From the NCBI RefSeq assembly GCF_954871325.1, contig NC_088778.1, positions 11,293,882-11,357,881 on the forward strand: DNA of 64,000 bases, in the 5' to 3' direction. Shown here in pieces: positions 24,480 to 36,979 of the stretch (its first letter is position 1; every line of letters begins with the position of its first letter). Origin of the DNA: Gordionus sp. m RMFG-2023 (Eukaryota; Nematomorpha; Gordioida; Chordodea; Parachordodidae). The notes under the pieces are model-generated. The model was not told the DNA's origin, ran no database searches, and saw only the letters and a program-made list of their open reading frames with translations. The translations under genes and the position numbers were made by a program.

Positions 24480-25460
24480 AACGATTATGACAATTGTCAA
24501 TTTTCTATAGTACATCTTCACTAAATTTTTATTTAAACATGTTATTATTACTCATTTTAACATATTTTCGTCAACAAAAATCAAAAAACTTGAAAAATAA
24601 TGATTATGACAATTGTCGCTTATCTAGAGTACATCTTCATTAAATTTTTATTTAAACATGTTATATATACATATTTTAAAAGATTTTCGTCAAAAAAATT
24701 CAAAAAACTTTAAGAATAACGATTATGACAATTGTCACTTTTCTATGGTACATCTTCACTAAATTTTTTTTTAAACATGTTTTTTAATACTTATTTTAAC
24801 ATATTTTCTTCAAAAAAATTCCAAAAACTTATAAAATAACGATTATGATAATTGTCACTTTTCTATGGTACATCTTCACTAAGTTTTTATTTAAACATGT
24901 TTTTACTACTTATTTTAACATATTTTCTTCAAAAAAATTCAAAAAACTTTAAAAATAACGATTATGACAAATGTCACTTTTCATTGGTACATCTTCACTA
25001 AATTTATATTTACACATGTTATTAATATTTATTTTAACCTATTTTCTTCAAAAAAATTCAAAAAACTTATAAAATAACGATTATGACAAATGTCGCTTTT
25101 CATTGGTACATCTTCACTAAATTTATATTTACACATGTTATTAATACTTATTTTAACCTGTTTTCTTCAAAAAAATTCAAAAAACGTATAAAATAACGAT
25201 TATGACAATTGTCACTTTTCTATGGTACATCTTCACTAAATTTTTATTTAAACATGTTTTTAATACTTATTTTAATATATTTTCTTCAAAAAAATTCAAA
25301 AAACTTTAAAAATAACGATTATGACAATTGTCACATTTTCTATGGTACATCTTCACTAAATTTTATATTTACACATGTTATTAATACTTATTGTAACCTA
25401 TTTTCTTCAAAAAAATTCAAAAAACTTATAAAATAACGATTATGACAATTGTCACATTAA
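24480..25460. repeat. tandem array, right arm (about 9 units of 118 bp, inverted)
   Basis: The same unit as the left array in reverse complement (GATTATGACAATTGTCAC, TGGTACATCTTCACTAAAT), with unit centres near 24489, 24607, 24727, 24846, 24965, 25085, 25204, 25322 and 25442. Fewer units than the left arm shows that the arms have expanded or contracted independently. Confidence 0.85.
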
Positions 25461-26703
25461 AATATTATCCTTAAAAAGATCATATAAAATCATCAAAAAA
25501 GTTTCATAAAATCCACCTCATTTAATAAAAAAGATAATTTAAAAAAATTATAAAAGATTTCACCTAAAAGATTGTTTATTTATCTAATAAAATTTACAAT
25601 ATAATTCCTCAATAAAAGATGTATTTATAAAGAAGATTGTGAAAATCACTAATAAATTATATTAAAAAGAATATTACAATTTTACAATATAGCAGCATAT
25701 TATTTTTTTTATTAAAATAACATCAAATAAATAAATTTATTTTCATTTGAAAATATAATAATATAAATAAAAAATATTAAATCATATCATGTTTATTTGT
25801 TGATAATAATAAAATATTTACATTAAATATAAATAAAATAAATTATTTTACTAAAATAAATAATAATTAATACTAAGCATCGATGCAGAATTTTGACTAA
25901 TTTTTAGCAGATTTATATAGGCTTAGCCGATTTTAGGCTTAACCTAATTAGGCTTAGCCGATTTTTAGTTTTAGCCGATTTTTAGGCTTACCTAATTAGG
26001 CTTAGCCGATTTTTAGGCTTAGGCTAATAGGCTTAGCCGATTTTTAGGCTTAGCCTTATTAGGCTTAGGCGTAGTTTTTAGCCGATTACGCAACACCACG
26101 TTCATTTTTTTATATATTTAATATAGGAGTTTTTAGTATATCATGGAGATAGTGAACTGATAAAGAAAAGATAATTTCTAGAAAAAAGATGTCTGAAAAG
26201 AAAGTTGCAACGCCGACAATAAACTAAATTATCATTTCTTGCGGATACTTATTAAAAGTTTTAAACTGAATCCAAACCCGAAAGATAACTTCCCATATGA
26301 CTAATATTCCAGCAGCGGAATTAATCCAGTCATTTTGACACTAATCTCGTTTTTTCACAAAATAAAATATCAAATGGAGTACACCGTTTGGACTATGGAT
26401 TATATTTCATAAGCACTAAATATTCTATAAAGAGATATATATTATTTAGAAGCTTAAAAAATAAAATATGAATTTAATACAAATTATGAGTAATTACGGT
26501 TAACCAGATATAATATGTAGTGGTGTAAACATTTCTAAAAAAAATCGAAAGCGTTCATTTTCAAAAAATGTAACGCGTTCACGTTCGTTCAAAATTTTAT
26601 GATAAATTTTTTTTATATTTAATTTAATTAAATAAATGTCTTATATATTTTAACACAATATATTAGCCATGTTAAAAAATAATATAGTTTTATTTGATAA
26701 TAT

Positions 26704-28553
26704 CAGGCGCGTACGCAGCGGGGGGGGGGGGGACAGGGGGACAAATCCCCCCCCCCAAAACCAAAAAATGCAGATGCCGGATTATATTTTTCAAAAATAT
26801 TATTGTTAATATTAATTTATATTTGTTAATATTTATTCTTATCTCATATATATATATATATATATTTAATTACATTTATTTATCACATTCATCTACTAAG
26901 TTATTTTATCAATCAATTTCGATTTCAAGTTTTCCTTGGCGTAATTTACCTATTATTTTCAAATTTTAGTGGCGTAATATTTATCTAAATTTCTAATAAA
27001 ATAATAATTATCTCTGAAACTCCTTGTCCAACAGGGAGAAAAAAATTGCAAGCTTGTCCAACGAGATCGAGTCTCCGCTACAGTAACAGCTATTTTGGAG
27101 TTAGAAGAGCTGATTATTAATGCTATTACTGAAATATCACAATGGCTTGAAAGAAATATTTCCTCAGAAGCAAGAAAATTATTGGATTCAATACTTTTTC
27201 CAAATTTTTTTTCTCATTAGAATGTATTATTTAATTATACAACTATTTTATGTAATACTTTTCAAAAACATAACATTGACTTGATTAAGAAGATGAGAAT
27301 AGCGGAGAGCATTTTATTAGAACTCAAGGAAATAGAGCTAGTGTTGTTGAAGAATTTCATATTTTATATGTTATTGTTGAGTCAAAAGCAGAGCTATACG
27401 TGTTAAATATTTGTCCCCCTCGACTTGCAGCAAGCAAGCTCATCATCAAAACATTAATATAGGATCAGTAGAAGAGTATTATAAAACAAATGTCCCCTCT
27501 CCCAACCTTTTTCATATGGTGATAGAAAAAAAATATAAATATTTGTTATATTTTTATCATGAAGATGTTAAAATATCTTATGATGCCTTATTAGCTGAAT
27601 AACTATGATTAAAAGATTAACTATGGTTGATACAGTCCCAAAAAATGCTATGGATGCTTTTTATTTCAAACACATTTTAGATTATACTCCCAATTATTAA
27701 AATGGTTATATATATATTAGCAGCTCTTTAGTAAACTAATGAGAGAACATTCACTTTTTTAAGAAGAATAACAGAGCCTTGCAGAGGTACCATTTGCAGG
27801 ACCAGGCCCAGATTTTTTTTAAAAATTTTTTCCGGCCCGGGTTTTTTTTAAAAAATTTTCAGGCCCGGCCCGGCTAGCGCCCGAATTTTTAAAATAAATT
27901 ATATTTATTTTTGATATTTATAGCTAATAATGGCGATTTCAAATATTTGGTTTTAAAATATACAACTCGGCTCGGATATTTTTTCTTAAAAAATTTTCAG
28001 GCCCAGCCCGGGTGTTTTTTTTAAAAAAAATTACGAGCCCGGCCCGGGTATATTTAAAAAAATTAAAATTCGGGGGCCGGGCCTGCAAGTCTGTGAAAAA
28101 CATACCTATGAAATACAACATCTGAAAGTAGATTGAATGATTTGGATCTTTTGAATATTCATAGATATTTAACGCCAAGCAAGGATTGATAATTGAAAAA
28201 TTAGCTCAAAACATACAAAATACAATTATTCCTAAGAAACTTTTTGTGTATTAATTTATATTTACAACATTTAAATTTTTTATACTTTATATATTTTAAA
28301 AGCTCAAAAAATTCAAATTTCAATTTTGGGTCATTTAAGTGATTCATATCGTGGGTTATATTCACTTTATATTTTATGATTCACATTTAAATGCCGGTTT
28401 ATATATATAATTTTTTTAATTCACATTAGTTTAAAATTGTGTATTAGAAAAGTTATTAATCCTAATAAATTTATGCTTAGTATTTTTAATTAAAAATATT
28501 TCTTAAAAAAATTTATTATCCCCCCCCAGACCAAATTCCTGCGTACGCGCCTG
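26704..28553 (+). mobile_element. hAT element (inner), complete ends and target duplication
   Basis: The terminal inverted repeat is CAGGCGCGTACGCAG (26704) and CTGCGTACGCGCCTG (ending 28553). It is flanked by the perfect 8-bp duplication GATAATAT (26696-26703 and 28554-28561). G-run/C-run stretches lie just inside. The plus strand carries hAT coding relics: ELEELIINAITEISQWLERN (about 27095-27160), a frame through PPRLAASKQAHHQN and VEEYYKTNV (about 27410-27490), with frameshifts and stops and a deletion relative to the copy at 39927-40978. A GGCCCGG repeat (27779-28090) is inserted before the right end. A defective, recognisable hAT of the 52-kDa-repressor-like group. Confidence 0.78.
27779..28090. 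repeat. GGCCCGG interspersed repeat, copy 2, inside hAT
   Basis: The left end reads TTGCAGAGGTACCATTTGCA followed by GGACCAGGCCC; the right end is GGGGCCGGGCCTGCAA. Inner TTGCAGGaCC / TTGCAGGCCC form a short inverted pair. Several GCCCGG blocks alternate with A/T runs. The same repeat sits at the same site in the hAT copy at 39770-40978. Confidence 0.7.
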
Positions 28554-29777
28554 GATAATATAATTATAAATATAATATAATATAGTGATAAAAAGATATT
28601 TTTATTTATAAAAAATTTTAAAATTTTTATAATTATTGTTTTTCAAAATTTTCATCTGATAGACAGAACACTTGGCAGTTAATACGACAGTAGGTATACT
28701 AAAAACGCGCTCTACAGGGGCAGATGGGGATTGCAGTATTATACTTAATAAACAACTCTTTTAGTGGGCTTGCTTCACAAAATTGAGATAAGTTATCCTC
28801 CTCCAATCCATCTTTTACTTGTCAAAAAAAGGATATCACGAAATTAACAGTTCTTGCATTATCATTTCTAGGGTTTTCAGTGCATTTTTTCATCAATAAC
28901 GCTATAAGTTATTTTTTATAGGTTCGTTCTGAGGAAGTTTTATCTATGGCCATTGAAGCTTGAATATTGGATGTATAATTGCAGAAAGAACATATTGATC
29001 TTCATATATATGTTCTTATCTTTAAAATATATGTAATTAATTTGATAGTAATAGGTTTAATATTTTAATTAATCCCATTTAATAATGCTTCTATCAATAT
29101 TGACCATAATTTAGGACACTAATTTTTTTTTAAAATAACTATCGTTATTGTTGGGGTCAAATAATCTAAATGGATTTTTTTTTCAAATTTAATGATTTAC
29201 TTATATTTTATAAAATAATTAATATTATAATAAATATCGTTTTAAATTTGAACTTGAAGATTTTGAAACTATATAATACTTTTTGGGCACATTTTACATT
29301 TGGTTAGTATTGAATTAGTTCCTTCAATATAGGATGTTACTGGAAAATATTTCTCATATTTGGGCCATGGTAATGTCAATTCATCTGATTTTAAATTTTC
29401 AGAATCAGATAATGATGATGAATAATAATTCCATGCGAAAATCTATTAAATTTAAAATAAACAATAATATCCAAATTAATTAACTAAAATAATGGTGTGT
29501 TAAAAAAATTGAAATGTGAAAAGGAAAAACAGTTGATTATAAAATATCTTAAAAATTTGGATTAATATTAAATTTTTCAAATAAATAAAAATAAAAGGTG
29601 TTTTTAAAATTGAACGAACGTTAAATTCGAACGCGTTCGCCATGAAAAAGGAACGCGTTCATGTTCAAAGTTCGTCAAAAATAAAAGGAACGCCGTTCAC
29701 CATTATTTTCAAAAAAACAAACTTCGTTCACGAAGGTGTCCATTTTGAACGTGTTCGTTTACAACACTACTAATATG

Positions 29778-30493
29778 CCCTTTTTGAATACAAATATTCA
29801 TCGAATATACTAAAGGTAGTTTTGAAATATTGAATATAAAATCAATATTATATTATATTAGACATATTAAAATTCAAGATATTTTAAAATAGCTAAGGAT
29901 GCAAAATTTTTTTATAATCCGATATTAAATTAGCAGCCAATATTGCTTTATATATATATATTTATTTTATTAATATATTTACTCTATTCCTTATAGATAT
30001 TGTTCCTGTAATGTTATTAATTCAAAAAATCGGATCAGTTGTTATTTGTAATAAGCCTGTATCGACTTGATATCCCAAAATGTGATCGAATAAAATCGGC
30101 CTCAAGTAATAGCTGAAATTTTAAAACCCGGGCCGGACATAATTCCTTAGATAACCTACTGACCTAAGGACCAATGTAAAAAATTTAAAGTTATCACAGT
30201 CAGTCATTATTTTATCACTAAAAACATTTTTAGTAAATAAGTTTTATATAAAAATAGTTTATGATTATCTAGATTTAAATATTCGTGAAGACCAAAGCAT
30301 CTCTTTTCTTACGGCAAATTGCACCCATTATTATTCGTTCTAAACATCTTAGCTTTATTTCTATCGAATAATCTCTAAAATGTTGATTTACTTAATATCA
30401 TCTGTATCTCCCCTACATTCTTTTCGCTCTATAGTATTTTTTTCATTTCAATTCTTAATTTTTCTTCTAATTGTATTTATTATTAATACTACT
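29778..30493. other. AT-rich intergenic stretch
   Basis: No gene, RNA or repeat could be supported. A short AAAACCCGGGCCGGAC motif at 30123 may be a relic of the GGCCCGG repeat family. Confidence 0.4.
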
Positions 30494-31220
30494 AGGGGTG
30501 TACTGATATTTTATATCGGATCGGGCCGATATTTCGCTCATTTTAAAATATCGGTTATCGTCAAATATTATAAAATTTTTCGATCCGATCCGATAAAAAT
30601 GGCGCTTTTAACAAAAATAATATATTATAAAAATTTTTAAAAAAGTTATATCTAAAAAACCATTTATTTTTATAAATAAGATCGAAATCCATTTTTATGT
30701 TTAATTTTTTTTAAATAATTAGTTAATAAACATTCTGCCATATTGTTATTTATTTTCGTATTCTGTTTATAAATGTGTGCAATAATCTCTTCAGAATCTG
30801 TTTTTAGTGATGCTAGTGATATTGGCAGTCCCCTTTGTTATTTAAAAAAAATCTTCGATATATTAATTTAAATATTTATTTCAAATTTCATTATATATTT
30901 GTTTATTACTAATTATGTAAATAGATTAATGTTATTACTTATTATATAAATAAGTGATTTATCAATAAAAATATTTTATATACTTCTAGAATTGCATGAA
31001 TATAAACTATAATTGATCATTATAATATATTTAAATGACAAATGTTAATGTATAGTAAAATTATAGATGTTATACTAATAAAAAGTATATTAAAAATTAA
31101 AACTATTGGTGTCTTTACAGAATACAAAATTAAATATGATATCGGATCGGTATCATGCCGATATCAATTTAATATCGGGAATTGCGGTTCGGATCGGCCT
31201 CCAAAAAGTGATATACCCCT
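30494..31220. repeat. MITE-like element with AGGGGTGTA ends
   Basis: It starts AGGGGTGTACTGATATTTTA and ends GTGATATACCCCT; near-terminal TATCGGATCGG motifs are inverted at the two sides. Flanks ATACTACT and ATACTAAA agree at 6 of 8 positions, consistent with an old 8-bp hAT-type duplication. No coding capacity. A shorter relative lies at 8229-8647. Confidence 0.6.
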
Positions 31221-33380
31221 ATACTAAACGTATTAAATGTTTATTTTTCTTTGAATATTCCCTCAATTTAAGTAACGAGATTTATATTTAAAAATCTAAT
31301 TAATATTCCTGAGAATGATTTTTAATCTCCTCTCCCGGGATTCATAAATGTCAAAAATTGTTCAATGTTAAAAATGGAAAGTTTTTTGTCAAGTTCTACT
31401 TTATTTGAATTTTAAAAAAGTGTCAGGTTGTAGCAAATTGTTTTTATTTCCTCGTATAAATTAAATAATCACATTATAATAACCAGGAATATTTTGTATT
31501 TTGAAAATGAATAATTACATTAAAACCACATTATATGTATGTATGTATATATATATATACTGTACTAATTTACTAGCTTATTACCTGATATATTAAAAAA
31601 ATATAGTTCAAGTACTGTTATATTATAAAAAAAAATTTTTAAGTTATATAATTAGGTTAATTAATTTCGATATTAATAGATGCAAAAATTAATCTGAACC
31701 ATTTTAAATTGAATTAAAATGTGATACATTTTTGTTTTTGTAAACTCCTCTATTTTTAAAGGTTCTTTTTTAAAAAAATTATATTTTATAGATTTAAATG
31801 GGAGAAAAAATTATATAAATCAGTTATTTTTAAAATAAATTTAACTGCTAATAAATTTTTATTTTAAGGTTGGTTTATATTAATTTTAGATATAAAAAGA
31901 ATTTATGGGTGTGAAAATTATAATATTTTTTTCCCCAAAAAATATGAAATAAAATTCCGCGGAAATTTTTACGTTTTCTTAAACGAGCTTAAAATGTATT
32001 CTATATTTTTTTTCAAAGTGTAACATTAAATGCTGAAAGGTAATTTTATATTTGTTTAATTTTTTTAAATAACATTATAATTATTTTTGAATAATATAAT
32101 TAGCATCAAATATCCCTGTATTAAATAATTCTTTTGATGATACTCGTTGCATTTTTGAAAGTAATATAATAGGTATTTTATCAATTCTATTATTCATTTA
32201 TAAAATGATATTATTTTATTAACTATTCATTTAATATATTAATATATAATCTCAATCTTCAGAATAATAAATTTAGTATACTTTTAAAATGTATTAAAAT
32301 TTACAATCTTAGTCAAAGATGGATTAAACCTTACCACCCCCCCCTCCTAGGTAAAAAGTCCTTTTGATACAATTGTATTATAAATTGATAATTTTCCCTT
32401 TCAGCTATTAGAGGTCTGTGTGGTTCACCACATCATGAAGATATAAAATAATTTAGTAAAAGTTTCCAGTCGCCTGAACCATAATTAATTTTAATGAAGG
32501 AAAAAGAAGAAAATTTGCCTAATTTTAAACTTTAAAAAAATATTGTGACTTTAAATTCTCCCAACAAATTTTAATATTTTAAAAAAGTAATAATTTCTAA
32601 TTTTTACAAAATGGCGGTATTCAGAATATTTTAGAAAGTGCATAATTAATTGTCTAAACGTCAAAATAAACATTTTTCTAAAAATCCTTGGCTCTGAGCT
32701 AACTGGCGTGGCTTTAATGTAAAATATTTAATAAATATGTAGGTAAAATAAGTCAAGTGATATTTCAAAGTGAGTATTGATTTTTATTCTTTAAAATTTA
32801 GGTCACACTGGGGTTATATTTCTTTTTATATTGGGCAAAGTAAGGCTTAAAAAATAAAACAGAAAAAGGTGTTTTGATATTTTTTATTTAAATAATAATT
32901 TGAATCTATCTGAAATTATGGCAAACCAATTAGATTTTGATTTTATTACTTTACATTTATACTTTTTTTGGCTATAGGCTAAAAAGCAGAATTTGAGCCT
33001 AAAAATATATAAAAACTTTTGGCCACAAGCTTAAATTCAAATAAAATTTTCTATTTGGTGAATAATATCTTTAAAATTTATTTAATGAATGCATTCAAGC
33101 TTTATATATTTAAAAAGTGTCTAATAATATATATTAAATTTTATTTTAATCTTTGTAGTTCTTTTAAACAGGTTGATTTTCAGAAAACATTTTAATAATT
33201 TATATTTATTTATAAATTTACCCATATAATTGCCATGAAACACTACTTTAAAGGTTATAAGAATAAATAATCTTTTAAATTAAAATTTATTTTAAAAATG
33301 GAATAAATATTAGTTAAAATGTAAATAAATTATTCGGAAAAATTTATTTATTTAAAATTCGAAAAAATTTATTTATTTAA
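31221..33380. other. AT-rich intergenic stretch
   Basis: No gene found. A TATG/TA microsatellite lies at about 31536-31560, and a CCACCCCCCCCTCCTAGG motif at 32334-32351 may be an old transposon end. Around 33060-33340 the sequence resembles 42960-43180 (shared ACTTTAAAGGTTATA and AATAATCTTTTA), suggesting an ancient dispersed repeat. Confidence 0.35.
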
Positions 33381-33385
33381 TGTAA

Positions 33386-33660
33386 GGCCGCATTTATAGA
33401 ACACGTTTTGTTCAAGCGTCGCGTTATTTAACGCAGCGTTATTATAAAATAAAGCCAATAGGTATATATAAAAATAGAGCGTTATGATGATAACTTTATG
33501 ATAAAATTTGAAAAATATATGATTCGTTGATAAAAAATATGTGATACGATTATAAAAATAATAGCGAATTCGATAAAAAAATATATGATTTTTTAACAAA
33601 AATACCTTTTTATATAGGAGCGCTTGAAAAAAATATTTTTTTAAAAATCGCAATAGCTAA
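33386..33660. repeat. Harbinger-type transposon end or MITE fragment
   Basis: GGCCGCATTTATAGAACACG opens a stretch with GCGTTATTTAACGCAGCGTT, the kind of terminus seen in Harbinger-like elements and their MITEs. Only one end is visible. Confidence 0.35.
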
Positions 33661-33849
33661 AAAACTTATTGATGTACAAGTTAAAAAAAAATTTTATAAA
33701 TAGATATAAGTGAATAATAAAATACTAAATTCAAAGAATTCGGAAAGCGAAACATCTAGAGCTTTCAGGTTCGAAATTTATAATGTAAATAATAACAGCA
33801 ACATTATTTTAAAAAATTCCTTAATATTTACTAAAAAGTTTTTATTAGA

Positions 33850-34093
33850 GTTACATAATAAGATATAATTTTTAGCATCATTATTTTTTAAATTATCACA
33901 ATTTTTAAAAATCGTATTTTTTGAAAAAGGTTATTTTTGGCACTTTTAACCATTAGTAACTCAGGAAATATTAATACTAGGAGGCTAACATTTTGAATTT
34001 CATGCTTTCTAATGATTCTCTCTCAGTATGCAAAATTTATAAAAATTAAAAAGGTCGGGGCGAAAAGTTATCGATTTGGTATTGAATCACCCT
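33850..34093. repeat. transposon end related to the element at 13190-17783
   Basis: The right terminus reads, in reverse complement, AGGGTGATTCAATACCAAAT followed by CGATAACTTTTCGCCCCGAC. About 150 bp inward is a GGAAATATTAATACTAGGAG / GGCTAACATTTTGAATTTC block laid out like the other copy's arm. The left end was not found. Confidence 0.45.
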
Positions 34094-36970
34094 AACATCC
34101 TTTCATTACATAAATTAATCACCTATATAAAATTAGAAATATAATGCGACACTTTAATATACAATCATACAGATGCGTTAAAATATAAATCCAATAATAA
34201 TAAAAATAAAATAGAATAATGTTACACAAGTAAATATTCATAGAAATAATGTTGACAAAATTTTCCTCATTAATATTTCTCTAAATAAAAATCATATAAA
34301 AGAATGGCTTAACCAAGCACAATTAGATTAATATAAAAAATAAAATAATAATATTAAAAAATGATAATTATAAAATTAATTTTATGGCAAGCCTGTCTAA
34401 TTTAGACACTGCTGGGACCAAGAATTTTTTATCAAGGCCTTTTACTTTTTTAAAAAAACATAGTACCATCTGTCATATTTTTAGTAAGCAAAAAGTAAGA
34501 TTAGGTTCAACTATTTTCGAATAATTTGTATTAAATATTAATTCATCAAAATCTGATCAAAAGAATGTATTATGTGTCCAAAATGTTTTGAAAAAATTCT
34601 TAAAATTTTAAAATTTTTGCAAATTAATAACAAAATATTTTGGACACATTCAAGTTTTATAAAAATTAAAATATTCAAAATGCTTGATATGATTCAATTA
34701 TTAGTTATTTATTAAAAGATATGTAAATATTTAATTGTATTTATTATTTTATATTACCTTTCAGTTATTAAACTATGTATGAACCTATTATTTGATAATG
34801 GTTATAATTAAATAGTATTTATATACTTAATAAATACATATATGTTGTAAATAATTGTATTAATATTTAATAAACAGTTGGAAAACCAATAATAACTTTT
34901 ATTTAGAAAGATAATTTTCCACAAAATATATATAAATTATTATATTTGAGTAATATAATAAAATTGTAATAGAAATAATATAATATAAAAATAGGGATAA
35001 TTTACATAAATGAATCTAAATTATTAATAAATGTGGTTATCATTTTCTTTGTTAGCATTAATATCTTGATCTAGCTATTATTCAAAAATAAATATCAAGT
35101 AATCTAATATATATAATCTCCATAATCATAACACATAACACGATCGTTTTCATATCTCCATAATGTATTTTAAATTTAAGGAGACTATATAATGTAATGT
35201 TAATTTTTTGCTGTCTACGAGAATCGAACTCGAGCCTCCCGTTTCAAAGGCATATGCTTTACCGCATGCACCAACTTGAATATAATTAAATTTAAAATAT
35301 TAAAGTTTCACGCATGCACCAACTTGAATATAATATAATTTATAAGGGTAATTATTTAGTTTGTGTGTATGGTATTAAATATACTTTATTAATAAATTTT
35401 ATATAAATATTAAAATTTAAAAGTAAAAGAGGTAAAATTGTTCAATGTATACTGTGAGCATGTATTAGAAATATCAAAATTTAAGAATGTGATGGAAATC
35501 ATATTTAATAAAATTTAAAATATAGGTGCTTTAAGATTTTTGAATTATAAATATGGGTTTATAGATTGGCCTGAAATTTTTTTTGCAGACATACCCAGAA
35601 CTGATCAAAAAACCATGTGTTGAGTTGGCCTTGGTTGGAGTGAGCTAGGTTATAATAGACTAAAAAATAGATATGGTTTTTAGAGATTAACCTAATCTCC
35701 AGGCTTGGAAAATTACTATCGGTTGGCCAGGTTTGAGAAAATTTTTTTATAAAATTATTATGGGTTGGGCTGGGCTTGGAAAATATTTTTATAAATTATA
35801 TTGGGCTGGGCTTGGGGAAAATTTTTCAAAATTATTATGAGCTTGGACACTTGAGAATTTTTTTATTATTAATTATAGGTCAGACATTGGCCCAAAACAA
35901 ATTTTTTTGCAGGCCTGGGCTTGACCTGATCAAAAAACCAAGGCCCATGAAAATCTGAATTTTGATTGTATTTTCAAATTCATTATGATTATTTAAATAT
36001 TTTATTTCAGTTCTCAACTACCAAAATTATTATGATCTTTCATTGGGCTTGGAAGAATTTTCATAATTAATATGGCTTTGGACTTTGCCTGGAAATTTTA
36101 ATATTAAATATTAGGTATAAGTAATCAGTAATATTTAACAAATAATATTGGTATTATCAAGTAAATGCTTTAAATTTATTTTTCCTCAAACCTTAGCACT
36201 TAGTTTTAATGGATTATACCTGACCTGAAGGGATGACGGGGTAAGAAGAATAAAAATTGAATATCATTTTCGAATAACAGGTAACATGCATAAAAGTAAG
36301 AAGAAAATTTTCATTCCCCGTCATTTTTGGCTATCTACTAGTACAAATATATTAACTCAGAATATTTAGTATTATCATCAACATTTTCTTTTAACCATAA
36401 ATATTGTTCAACATATAGTTGATCCTTACTTTTTATATTAATAGCACCAGCACCTTTTATTAAGATATATTATAATTTATATATATAATTTTAATTTTTA
36501 CCATATTTTTGTTGGATGAGAGAATAAAATATTAAATTTAGACTTTACAGCTAAATATTTCTTCCTCGCTTGATCATAGTTGAAGTTATATGTTTTTCCT
36601 ATTTTCTACAGAATTTTTAAATTTTAAGTCATTTTTGCATAAGAGGTTCCTGTGCTACTCTTATGCTTTCTATAAAATTATTTTCTTACACTGAAATATA
36701 CATTAATTTAAAAGGTTATAATCGTTTGTGTTAGTAATTTATAAAAAATAACAGCATTATATAAAAAATTGTACTTACTAATTTTTATACCAAAAAATGA
36801 AATTTATTTTTATATTAAAAATAGCTTGTAATATTTTTTCTTCAAAATCTATTTATTTATATTATTTAGATTTTGGACACAGCCTTAACATAATAAGAAC
36901 AATAAAATTATTATATGTTTATATACTAAATAAGAATAAAAACATAAAATTAATTATTAAATAAAATAAG
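34094..36970. other. AT-rich intergenic stretch with repeat relics
   Basis: No gene could be supported. At 35570-35950 a diverged G-rich repeat (GGCCTGGGCTTGACCTGATC and similar) with several GGGCTTGG blocks resembles the GGCCCGG family. Otherwise low-complexity A/T sequence. Confidence 0.4.
35207..35279 (-). tRNA. degenerate tRNA-like sequence (probable pseudogene or SINE relic)
   Basis: The minus strand reads TGGTGCATGCGGTAAAGC (A-box-like), CCTTTGAAACGGGAGG (anticodon-arm-like) and CTCGAGTTCGATTCTCG (T-arm with B box GTTCGATTC). The acceptor halves do not pair and the anticodon stem is poor, so it is unlikely to be functional. The motif GCATGCACCAACTTGAATAT recurs at 35311, suggesting a small local duplication. 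Confidence 0.4.
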
Positions 36971-36979
36971 ATGTTATTT

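Larger units (their letters stand above)
22118..26096. mobile_element. giant foldback element with tandem-repeat arms
   Basis: The termini are perfect inverted repeats GTGTTGCGTAATCGGCTAA (22118) and its complement ending at 26096. Each arm has, from outside in: a run of GGCTAAGCCTAAAAATC/CCTAATTAGGC modules; about 430 bp of shared unique sequence including GCATCGATGC; and a tandem array of about 118-bp units. The left array has about 12 units (22817-24180) and the right about 9 (24480-25460) in opposite orientation. A loop of about 290 bp without coding capacity joins them. Nearly every unit carries the palindrome GACAATTGTC. The design recalls Foldback/Galileo-type elements, whose ends grow by internal tandem repeats. 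No transposase and no clear target duplication were found, so it is presumably non-autonomous. Confidence 0.8.
26518..29769 (-). mobile_element. hAT element (outer), BED-finger type, split by another hAT
   Basis: The ends are TAGTGGTGTAAACA (26518) and GTTTACAACACTA (ending 29769). They are flanked by ATAATATG (26510-26517) and CTAATATG (29770-29777), a 7-of-8 target duplication. Both ends carry repeats of the GAACGCGTTC type. Minus-strand coding relics are a BED-like N-terminal piece LPWPKYEKYFPVTS...CKMCPKS (about 29290-29390) and a C-terminal hAT signature PSAPVERVFSIPTVVLTAKC (about 28660-28740). Only a fraction of the transposase remains, with several stops. The inner hAT at 26704-28553 is inserted near its left end. 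Confidence 0.7.

Noticed and set aside
24333-25436. Short plus-strand frames in the foldback right arm
   Set aside because: They are just the tandem unit read through in one frame, with identical peptides repeated.
22817-25460. CRISPR-like regular repeat array
   Set aside because: The whole 118-bp unit is repeated with no unique spacers, the arrays are mirrored, and the DNA is eukaryotic.
32334-32351. C-run CCTAGG motif as a complete transposon end
   Set aside because: No inverted partner or target duplication was found nearby.
33369-33653. 94-codon minus-strand frame
   Set aside because: Composition is Phe/Tyr/Ile-rich, as expected of translated A/T-rich DNA, and it overlaps a transposon terminus.
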